The notes under the pieces are model-generated. The model was not told the DNA's origin. It did not search any database and worked only from the letters and a program-made list of their open reading frames with translations. Position numbers and translations under genes: made by a program. A stretch of 5,359 nucleotides of DNA from Candidatus Dadabacteria bacterium (lineage in GTDB: Bacteria > Desulfobacterota_D > UBA1144 > Nemesobacterales > UBA2774), in the NCBI GenBank assembly GCA_020027805.1, contig JAHKKQ010000148.1, positions 1 through 5,359 of the forward strand, read 5' to 3'. The number at the start of each line of letters is the position of its first letter. The stretch's first letter is position 1. This document shows positions 1 through 4,113 of the stretch, piece after piece.

Positions 1-656
1 GCCAACGCGGATATTATGAGCGTCGCAACGACCGTTCCGTTCGTCGGGGCATAGAGCCCGAAGCTGAAGAATATGGAGACGAACCAGAAGAGGATTATTC
101 CGAGCACGATAAGGAACACCCCGGGAATAGACCTGGTCTGTCCCATCACGAGCTCGTCTCGCGCCAGCGCGAGGTCGTATGTAAGCGAAATCGCCTCGTC
201 GCGTATCGCGTGCCGGGCATCGTTATCCGGTTTAAGAGACAGGATTTGATAATACAGGGTTTCGGATTTGGATTCGGGCGGCTCGATCATCGCGCCTCCC
301 GAGCCGTCCTTCGGCCAGAACTGATTTATCGTGCGTTCGAGGGAGTCGCGGAGCGTCTCGCGGGCCCCTTCCGCCCCGGGTCCGTAATCGGCGAGAAGCT
401 TGTCGAGGAAGACTATCTTGGCCGACATATCTATGAGATCGCTGCGCTGGGCGCTGAATGAGGTCTGCGCTCCCTGGATCATAAGCCCGACGGCGAGCGC
501 CCCCATGGTCGCGACAATACCCATGCCCAGCGTGACCATGTTCCTCGATTCGTCGGTCAGGTGACGAGCGGGCAGTATCGCCCGGAGGAATATGCCGATA
601 ACGGCTCCTCCGATTATGCATGTAAATATGATGAGACTGAGGACTACTGCTTTCAA
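1..656 (-). CDS. DUF4239 / bestrophin-like membrane protein, 3' end outside window
   Basis: 218 codons are visible; the C-terminus lies beyond the left edge. The start is a TTG at 656, preceded at 5 nt by GGAGGT (662-667 on the complement); no ATG in this frame fits as well. Residues 3-27 form a first membrane helix, followed by the stretch LRAILPARHLTDESR (24-38) and a second helix around 41-61 (VTLGMGIVATMGALAVGLMIQ). A soluble helical segment follows (about 65-175) containing AKIVFLDKLLADYGP (79-93). A third helix spans about 178-200, and a fourth begins near 208. The pattern of LP-x-HL, a GMG-x-x-AT helix, and D-K/R-x-LA-x-YGP is what I recognise from DUF4239 proteins, which run about 250-260 residues, so some 35-40 residues are probably missing. 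Function is unknown: 'bestrophin-like' is a remote-similarity label and channel activity is not established. The gene stands alone behind its own promoter, divergent from the efflux pump gene. Confidence 0.8.
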   Translation of the reverse strand, partial: MKAVVLSLIIFTCIIGGAVIGIFLRAILPARHLTDESRNMVTLGMGIVATMGALAVGLMIQGAQTSFSAQRSDLIDMSAKIVFLDKLLADYGPGAEGARETLRDSLERTINQFWPKDGSGGAMIEPPESKSETLYYQILSLKPDNDARHAIRDEAISLTYDLALARDELVMGQTRSIPGVFLIVLGIILFWFVSIFFSFGLYAPTNGTVVATLIISAL

Positions 657-667
657 ATCGCACCTCC

Positions 668-697
668 CGGCGGCTTCACTGCCTCCGACTGCCGCCG
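668..697 (-). promoter_or_regulatory. Leader hairpin abutting the DUF4239 ribosome binding site
   Basis: On the minus strand CGGCGGC (697-691) and GCCGCCG (674-668) form a perfect 7-bp GC-only stem with a 16-nt loop. The 3' arm ends directly at the Shine-Dalgarno sequence GGGAGG (667-662) that serves the TTG start at 656. The stem would form in the short leader of the transcript predicted from the promoter at 709-737. It does not itself pair with the Shine-Dalgarno bases, but it could crowd ribosome access or stabilise the 5' end. The structure is seen; the regulatory role is inferred. Confidence 0.45.
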
Positions 698-708
698 ATG
701 ATTACGTA

Positions 709-737
709 GTTATAAAGCAATGCGCCGGTAAATTCAA
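709..737 (-). promoter_or_regulatory. Sigma70-like promoter of the DUF4239 gene
   Basis: Read on the minus strand, TTGAAT (737-732, 4 of 6 consensus) and TATAAC (714-709, 5 of 6) are separated by exactly 17 bp. Transcription would begin near 702, giving a leader of roughly 45 nt that includes the hairpin at 668-697 and the Shine-Dalgarno. The local AT-rich patch is distinct from the surrounding GC-rich sequence, which supports the call. Confidence 0.6.
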
Positions 738-837
738 GAAACCGGGGATGTATTTCAAAAAATAGCCCGCGTCCCGGTGAAATGCACGGCCTGCCCGGCG
801 CTATTCATCAGCGGGCGTATGAGGGCCCGGGGGCTTA

Positions 838-865
838 TTGACATTTAATGCCCCGTAATTACATT
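838..865 (+). promoter_or_regulatory. Possible sigma70-like promoter of the efflux pump gene
   Basis: A perfect -35 hexamer TTGACA (838-843) is followed after 16 bp by TACATT (860-865, 4 of 6 matches to TATAAT). Transcription would start near 872, about 38 nt before the ATG at 910, so the palindrome at 887-903 would lie wholly in the leader. The -10 element is weak, so expression may depend on an activator or be low. Confidence 0.45.
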
Positions 866-886
866 TACCGCACCCGCGCCCGAGAT

Positions 887-903
887 GCCGCGGGACCCGC
901 GGC
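887..903 (+). repeat. 17-base perfect palindrome just upstream of the efflux pump start
   Basis: GCCGCGGG (887-894), a central A (895) and CCCGCGGC (896-903) make a perfect 8-bp inverted repeat with a one-base centre. It ends 6 bases before the ATG at 910 and covers the place where a Shine-Dalgarno would normally lie; none is recognisable there. As DNA it could be an operator for a dimeric repressor (TetR- and MarR-type regulators commonly control pumps of this class). As RNA it could fold into a CCGCGG stem with a GAC loop and hinder initiation. Either role is inferred; GC-only palindromes also arise by chance in GC-rich DNA. Confidence 0.45.
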
Positions 904-909
904 TTACCC

Positions 910-2433
910 ATGAAAAGCGAACATTCCCACAAGTGGCTCACACTCGTCGCTATGACCGGGTCGCTCTCCATGATCTTCGTCGACCAGACCGTCGTGAGCG
1001 TGGCCCTTCCCAGGATCCAGTCGGACCTCGCCGTATCCCAGACCGGGCTCGAGTGGATAGTGAACGCGTACGTGCTCGCGCTCGCCGTGACGGTCGCGTT
1101 AGGCGGGAAGCTCGGGGACATTTTCGGCAGGGTGCGCGCATTCGTCACGGGCGTGGTCGTCTTCGCAATCGCCTCTGCGCTCTGCGGTCTCGCCCCCAAC
1201 GAAGGGGTGATAATCGCGGCCCGCGCGCTCCAGGGCCTGGGCGCGGCGCTCATGCTCCCTTCCTCGGCGGCGATAGTCATAGAATCCTTCGACATAAGGG
1301 AGAGGGGGAAGGCGATGGCGATATACGTGGGCGTGGCGCAGGCCTTCCTCGCGCTGGGCCCTCTCCTGGGCGGGTTCCTGACGGAGTATCTTTCGTGGCG
1401 GTGGGTGTTCTGGATCAACCTCCCCGTGGGCGCGCTCGCTATAATAATGACCTGGGTCTCGAAGCCCGCGGGCATGGAACCGGCGGGCGGGAGGGTGCGC
1501 CCCGCTTACGCGCTCCTCCTCATACTCGGCATGTTCGCATTCGTATTCGGGCTCCAGCAGGGGCACCTGTGGGGGTGGACCTCTCCGATAACGCTCGGCT
1601 TTCTCGCTTCCGGGCTCGTGCTCCTCGAAATATTTTCGTTCATTCAGATAAAGAGCGACGACCCGCTCATCCAGCTGAGGCTCTTCAGGAACCCGGCCTT
1701 CGCTATCGACTGCGCGCTCCTCTTCTGCATTCAGTTCGCGATGATTAGCCTGATAGTGTTCGGCGCGATATACCTCCAGAAGAACCTCGGGTTCACGCCG
1801 CTTGAGGCGGGGCTCGGGATCATGCCGATAATAATCTCTGTAGTGATAATGTCCCAGGTGTCGGGCCGCCTCTTCGACAGGGTCGGCGTGAAGGTCCCCG
1901 CGCTCACGGGAGCGTTCCTGATTGCGGCCGGGTTTTTCCTGCAGGCGCCCTTCCTCGAAGGCGGGGACTTCATCAAGATACTGCCCGGCATGATACTGCT
2001 CGGCTTCGGTATAGGGTTCGTGATGGTCCCTACCAGCACGGACGCGCTCAACCGCGCCGGGAGCGAGTTCAGGGGGCAGGCATCGGGCGTCGTGCAGACG
2101 ATGAGGCAGATAGGGGCGACAGTCGGGCTCGCGTCCATAGGCGGTCTCGTCGCGACCGTGCAGAAGGGGGAGGTCTCGAAGATCATAAGCGGCTTCGGCG
2201 GTCCGGATAGCCTAAAAACAGGCCTCGCGCCCCTCATAGACAGCGCCCTCAAGGGCCAGGGGGACGCGGTAAGGGAGCTTACGGCTATCTCCCCGGCCCT
2301 CATGCCTGAGCTCCACGCGGGCGTGGCGAGGAGCATAGCGGCCGGATACTACTTCGCGGGCGGGGTAGTCCTCGCGGCCTTCTTCATCGCGCTCATTTTC
2401 ATGCGCACCGGGACCCAGCGCGAGGACGGGTGA
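910..2433 (+). CDS. DHA2-family (EmrB/QacA) major facilitator drug-efflux transporter
   Basis: A complete 507-residue inner-membrane protein, the usual length for 14-helix DHA2 proton-driven exporters. TM1 (about 10-34) carries D25-Q-T-V-V-x-V-A-L-P, the family's membrane-embedded Asp motif. Motif A is GGKLGDIFGRVR (65-76) in the loop after TM2. Motif B is R105-A-L-Q-G-L-G in TM4. Motif C is ALGPLLGGF (148-156) in TM5, followed by SWRWVFWINLPVG (162-174), characteristic of the family. A second motif-A-like loop is SGRLFDRVG (318-326), and RGQASGVVQTMRQIGATVG (388-406) is the typical late signature. The last helix is about 479-498. The ATG is the only usable start: the frame upstream reaches a stop at 856-858 with no ATG, GTG or TTG between. 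No Shine-Dalgarno is recognisable; the palindrome at 887-903 sits there instead. There is no EmrA/HlyD-type adapter nearby, so export to the periplasm alone is the simplest reading. The substrate cannot be told from sequence. Confidence 0.93.
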   Translation: MKSEHSHKWLTLVAMTGSLSMIFVDQTVVSVALPRIQSDLAVSQTGLEWIVNAYVLALAVTVALGGKLGDIFGRVRAFVTGVVVFAIASALCGLAPNEGVIIAARALQGLGAALMLPSSAAIVIESFDIRERGKAMAIYVGVAQAFLALGPLLGGFLTEYLSWRWVFWINLPVGALAIIMTWVSKPAGMEPAGGRVRPAYALLLILGMFAFVFGLQQGHLWGWTSPITLGFLASGLVLLEIFSFIQIKSDDPLIQLRLFRNPAFAIDCALLFCIQFAMISLIVFGAIYLQKNLGFTPLEAGLGIMPIIISVVIMSQVSGRLFDRVGVKVPALTGAFLIAAGFFLQAPFLEGGDFIKILPGMILLGFGIGFVMVPTSTDALNRAGSEFRGQASGVVQTMRQIGATVGLASIGGLVATVQKGEVSKIISGFGGPDSLKTGLAPLIDSALKGQGDAVRELTAISPALMPELHAGVARSIAAGYYFAGGVVLAAFFIALIFMRTGTQREDG

Positions 2434-2471
2434 GGGGTATCCGCCTTACCCCGGCCCTGAGGGGTTCCGCC
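2431..2471 (+). repeat. Short direct repeat with competing hairpins after the efflux pump stop
   Basis: TGAGGGGTATCCGCC (2431-2445, beginning with the stop codon) recurs as TGAGGGGTTCCGCC (2458-2471), differing by one deleted base. Two exclusive hairpins are possible: GGGGTA (2434-2439) with TACCCC (2447-2452), loop 7; or ACCCC (2448-2452) with GGGGT (2461-2465), loop 8. No clean T-run follows (the sequence continues C-rich, then TAAAATATAT), so this is at best a weak terminator for the pump gene. It may simply be a tandem slip. Confidence 0.35.
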
Positions 2472-2545
2472 CGCCCCCCCTAAAATATATGAAGAAATCC
2501 GCCGTAAAACCCTATAGACTATATAAGTCGTTTTTGGTGTGACCT

Positions 2546-2574
2546 GTGAGCTTCGAGTGACGCTTGATTATAAA
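2546..2574 (+). promoter_or_regulatory. Weak candidate promoter of the lipoprotein gene
   Basis: TATAAA (2569-2574, 5 of 6) lies 17 bp after GTGAGC (2546-2551, 3 of 6). The gap between pump and lipoprotein (2434-2625) is AT-richer than either gene, and the lipoprotein has its own strong ribosome binding site, both consistent with independent transcription. A second AT hexamer, TAAAAT (2590-2595), has TTGATT upstream, but the 20-bp spacing is too long. The rest of the gap shows nothing I recognise. Confidence 0.3.
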
Positions 2575-2612
2575 TTCCCGGAAAACAGGTAAAATTTCAG
2601 CACCAGCACAAC

Positions 2613-2619
2613 AGGAGGT
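2613..2619 (+). promoter_or_regulatory. Strong ribosome binding site of the lipoprotein gene
   Basis: AGGAGGT, an extended match to the 16S anti-Shine-Dalgarno, lies 6 nt before the ATG at 2626. It fixes the start codon and contrasts with the missing site before the upstream pump gene. Confidence 0.85.
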
Positions 2620-2625
2620 TCAAAT

Positions 2626-3075
2626 ATGTTCAATAGATATTTTTCCGGTTTAAAGCTTTCGTCGTCGGCTCTGGCTTTCCTGCTTATCACGGCCGGGCTC
2701 TATTTCGGGGCTTGCTCCAAGGATAAGGAAGAGACGGAGCAGGTCGAGGAGACGGAGTCGGTCGAGGTCGAAGTCGAGACGCCCGGGGATTCGGAGACTG
2801 AGACGGGAACGGAAATGGAAATGGAAACAAAGACAGAGGCGGATAAGTCCCAGAGCAGGGAAGGACTGCCGTCCGAAATCTCGGGGCCGTGCAACGGGAA
2901 GAGCGAGGGAGACCCCTGCGTGGTCGTAGTCACGGGCGGGACGGAAATAAAGGGTACCTGCAAGATGTCTACCAGAAAGAATCTCGGATGCATGCCTGAC
3001 CCGATACTCAACAAGGATAAAGTCCAGGAGCCGAATTGGACGCCTCCGGCATCCGAATCGCCCGGCAGCGAGTGA
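2626..3075 (+). CDS. Small lipoprotein with acidic tether and four-cysteine domain
   Basis: 149 residues. The N-terminus has basic residues R4 and K10, a hydrophobic core (11-27) and a lipobox-like F-G-A-C ending at Cys30, so signal peptidase II processing and N-terminal lipidation at Cys30 are predicted; Phe at -3 is less common than Leu. Residues 32-79 are a low-complexity tether very rich in Glu and Thr (E-T-E, V-E-V-E, T-E-M-E-M-E units), probably disordered and strongly negative. A compact domain follows with C89, C98, C112 and C122 in the order PC-N-GKSEGD-P-C...GTC...LGC-M-P. I recall the GKSEGD-x-C...G-x-C...L-x-C-x-P pattern from small periplasmic or secreted proteins of unknown function; two disulfides are likely. 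The tail (123-149) is Pro/Ser-rich. Ser31 follows the lipidated Cys, so an E. coli-type Lol-avoidance Asp at +2 is absent, which suggests outer-membrane sorting. The role is unknown; binding of metal or a partner through the acidic tether is only conjecture. Confidence 0.82.
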   Translation: MFNRYFSGLKLSSSALAFLLITAGLYFGACSKDKEETEQVEETESVEVEVETPGDSETETGTEMEMETKTEADKSQSREGLPSEISGPCNGKSEGDPCVVVVTGGTEIKGTCKMSTRKNLGCMPDPILNKDKVQEPNWTPPASESPGSE

Positions 3076-3133
3076 AGTAGCAACGGGTGTCTGAGGTCAG
3101 TGCTTTACCAAGGCGCGGAGAAATTATAAAAAT

Positions 3134-3184
3134 CACCCTTCGGCGCGCGCTGGGACAAGTCCGCACGCGCCGCCGGGGTGTTTT
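3134..3184 (+). terminator. Long hairpin terminator after the lipoprotein gene, possibly bidirectional
   Basis: CACCC (3134-3138) pairs with GGGTG (3176-3180), and GGCGCG (3142-3147) with CGCGCC (3166-3171). Shorter inner pairs (3149-3150/3163-3164 and 3152-3153/3161-3162) extend it. TTTT (3181-3184) follows at once. The stop codon of the lipoprotein is 58 bases upstream. On the other strand the same hairpin is followed by a T-rich run (complement of AAATTATAAAAAT, 3121-3133), so it could also stop transcripts coming from the right. The stem has internal loops, so efficiency is uncertain. Confidence 0.55.
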
Positions 3185-3318
3185 ACCGGCCTTCCTATTG
3201 TTAAGATTTTTATCATGTCCGCCAATCACCTGTATGATTAATCCCTGCTCCGGAGTCATCCCCGCTTAACGGCGGATTAACGCCGGCTTAATAACAATCT
3301 TCCCGCTACTAAAATTAA
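3185..3318. other. Non-coding stretch between two terminators
   Basis: With the flanking terminators this belongs to a gap of about 310 bases between the convergent lipoprotein and 91-residue protein genes. No reading frame here has a ribosome binding site or protein-like composition. The only structure seen is an imperfect hairpin: CGGCG (3270-3274) with CGCCG (3281-3285), loop GATTAA, extended by TTAA on each side (3266-3269 and 3288-3291) across a two-base bulge. I can assign no function to it. Confidence 0.5.
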
Positions 3319-3342
3319 GAAGCCCGGTGCGTACCGGGCTTC
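3319..3342 (-). terminator. Perfect hairpin terminator for the 91-residue protein gene, bidirectional
   Basis: GAAGCCCGGT (3319-3328) and ACCGGGCTTC (3333-3342) form a perfect 10-bp stem with a 4-nt loop, the strongest hairpin in the window. Read leftward it is followed by TTAATTTTAG (complement of 3309-3318), so it ends transcripts of the 91-residue protein gene, whose stop codon is about 40 bases away. Read rightward it is followed by CGTTTATCTTTGTCGTTTG, so it can also back up termination of the lipoprotein transcript. Confidence 0.8.
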
Positions 3343-3363
3343 CGTTTATCTTTGTCGTTTGTT

Positions 3364-3380
3364 TGCGCGCACTGCGCGCA
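3364..3380 (-). repeat. Short GC-only hairpin just after the 91-residue protein stop
   Basis: TGCGCGC (3364-3370), loop ACT, GCGCGCA (3374-3380): a perfect 7-bp stem four bases past the stop codon at 3385-3387. No T-run follows it, so it is not a terminator by itself. In tandem with the terminator at 3319-3342 it may protect the 3' end of the short mRNA. Confidence 0.45.
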
Positions 3381-3384
3381 TCCG

Positions 3385-3660
3385 CTATATGACATCTGAT
3401 CCGCTCACGCGGACGCCGAATACGGTATAGACGTTCTCATAGATCGTCTCGTCCGAAGGAGCCGCTTCGCCTTTATCTGTGAGGGTCTGGACGCGGAACG
3501 TGTCGCTCAGGTCCTGCGCCACGTATCCGCCTTCTGCGCCGCCGTCCGCTTCGTACCCGCCCACGGGGAGCTGAACTCCGAACGCGTTTACCTCTGCATG
3601 AGACGCGAGCGGGAAGGCCAGCGCCGCTGCCAATGTACCTGCAACTATTAACTTCTTCAT
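3385..3660 (-). CDS. Small secreted protein of unknown function (91 aa)
   Basis: I do not recognise a family. A strong ribosome binding site AAGGAGG (complement of 3668-3674) lies 7 nt before the ATG at 3660, and a hairpin terminator follows, so the gene is convincing despite its size. Residues 1-22 are a classic Sec signal peptide: K2, K3, a hydrophobic core (4-18) and A-S-H-A, with predicted signal peptidase I cleavage after A22. The mature protein is about 69 residues, acidic, glycine-rich at 34-45 (GGYEADGGAEGG) and free of cysteine and tryptophan. Two stretches resemble each other, NAFGVQLPVG (25-34) and TVFGVRVSGSD (79-89), possibly matching beta-strands at each end of a small domain. 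A monocistronic gene exported to the periplasm or beyond is the best reading. No clear -10/-35 pair was found: TTGCAA (3709-3704 on the complement) has only a TACATT at the unfavourable spacing of 19. Confidence 0.75.
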   Translation of the reverse strand: MKKLIVAGTLAAALAFPLASHAEVNAFGVQLPVGGYEADGGAEGGYVAQDLSDTFRVQTLTDKGEAAPSDETIYENVYTVFGVRVSGSDVI

Positions 3661-3865
3661 TTTACTGCCTCCTTAAAAAATGTATTTGCCTATTTAGTTG
3701 TTATTGCAACGAGGATGGATTCAGGGGATGTGAAATAGTGATATATGCCGATTTTCCTTGCATGCCCGCCGCAATGTTCATTGACGTGTATTAATACGGG
3801 GGGATTGAGAAAAAAGTTTCACGGATGTCGGGAAATTCGCGGAAGAGAGTTGAAATAGCGCATTA

Positions 3866-3888
3866 TCGCGGCTGTAAGCCGCTCCTGC
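3866..3888. repeat. REP-like palindromic element
   Basis: GCGGCT (3868-3873), loop GTA, AGCCGC (3877-3882) form a perfect 6-bp stem. With its flanks, the complement reads as GGAG followed by CGGCTTACAGCCG. This closely resembles, from memory, the REP sequences of Pseudomonas and other gammaproteobacteria that carry a GTAG/GGAG head next to a CGGCT stem and are mobilised by RAYT (TnpA-REP) transposases. Only one copy is present and no RAYT gene is in view, so membership rests on motif likeness. Confidence 0.45.
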
Positions 3889-3892
3889 ATGC

Positions 3893-3950
3893 ATCCTTCG
3901 ACAAGCTTCCGGCTTCGTCGAGACTTCGCCGGACAGGCAGGACGAACGGG
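3893..3950. repeat. Interrupted intergenic repeat with internal hairpin
   Basis: The outer parts, ATCCTTCGACAAGCT (3893-3907) and AGGACGAACGGG (3939-3950), match the two halves of a motif I remember as common between genes in many environmental bacteria (CCTTCGACAAGCTCAGGAC-GAACGG type), here separated by about 30 bases. TCGAC-AAGC (3898-3906) pairs with GCTT-C-GTCGA (3912-3921) with one bulged C and a 5-nt loop; alternatively TCCGGC (3908-3913) pairs with GCCGGA (3928-3933). Its relation to the remembered motif is unverified. Confidence 0.35.
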
Positions 3951-3970
3951 ATAAAAGAAAGAAAAAAGAC

Positions 3971-4086
3971 GAGATCCTGAATTATTTTGGTTTGGCAAAT
4001 GAATAGCAGAGAATACATACGTTGTTGAATTCAGCCAATGGCGTCCGTTTCTTGCGCACGCTCAGAAACGTAGTTCAGGATGACGG
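3971..4086. repeat. Split inverted repeat GAGATCCTGAA / TTCAGGATGACGG
   Basis: ATCCTGAA (3974-3981) and TTCAGGAT (4074-4081) are exact inverted copies 92 bases apart. With flanks (GAGATCCTGAA and GTTCAGGATGACGG) they resemble the two halves of another intergenic hairpin repeat I recall from many genomes, in which the halves sit only a few bases apart. The 92 bases in between look non-coding and contain the hairpin at 4046-4070. The inverted repeat is seen; the reading as an interrupted copy is inferred. Confidence 0.35.
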
Positions 4087-4113
4087 ATTAAAGAGAAATA
4101 TGTAAAAAGGAAT

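Larger units (their letters stand above)
3661..4113. other. 453-base non-coding region with intergenic repeats
   Basis: No credible gene lies between the 91-residue protein and the TPR gene. The first part (3675-3840) is AT-rich and should hold the promoter of the leftward 91-residue protein gene, though I see no convincing hexamer pair. The middle and right parts (3866-4086) hold a REP-like hairpin and two split repeat motifs, described separately. A purine-rich run (3951-3970, AAAAGAAAGAAAAAAGA-type) separates the two. Near the right end is a hairpin: CGTTTCT (4046-4052) with AGAAACG (4064-4070), loop 11. It has no T-run and no known role. Confidence 0.6.

Noticed and set aside
232..663. 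143-codon open frame on the minus strand starting at GTG 663
   Set aside because: Its translation is Arg/His/Ser-rich with no domain sense. It overlaps the DUF4239 gene in another frame, which has conserved family motifs and membrane helices.
801..1566. Long minus-strand open frames opposite the efflux pump gene (801-1475 and 1099-1566)
   Set aside because: They are antisense to a clearly conserved transporter, have Arg/Pro-rich low-sense translations and no ribosome binding sites; they result from GC-rich codon bias.
885..1748. 287-codon plus-strand frame starting at ATG 885
   Set aside because: It is the +1 shadow of the transporter; the translation is extremely Arg-rich and matches no protein type.
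2516..2535. GACT-ATATA-AGTC followed by GTTTTT as a terminator for the efflux pump gene
   Set aside because: The stem is only 4 bp and AT-rich in the middle, too weak for a factor-independent terminator, and lies over 80 bases past the stop.
3008..3269. Small open frames on both strands in the lipoprotein/91-residue protein gap (3087-3269 plus, 3008-3259 minus)
   Set aside because: Both run through the terminator hairpin at 3134-3180, lack ribosome binding sites and have composition typical of translated non-coding DNA.
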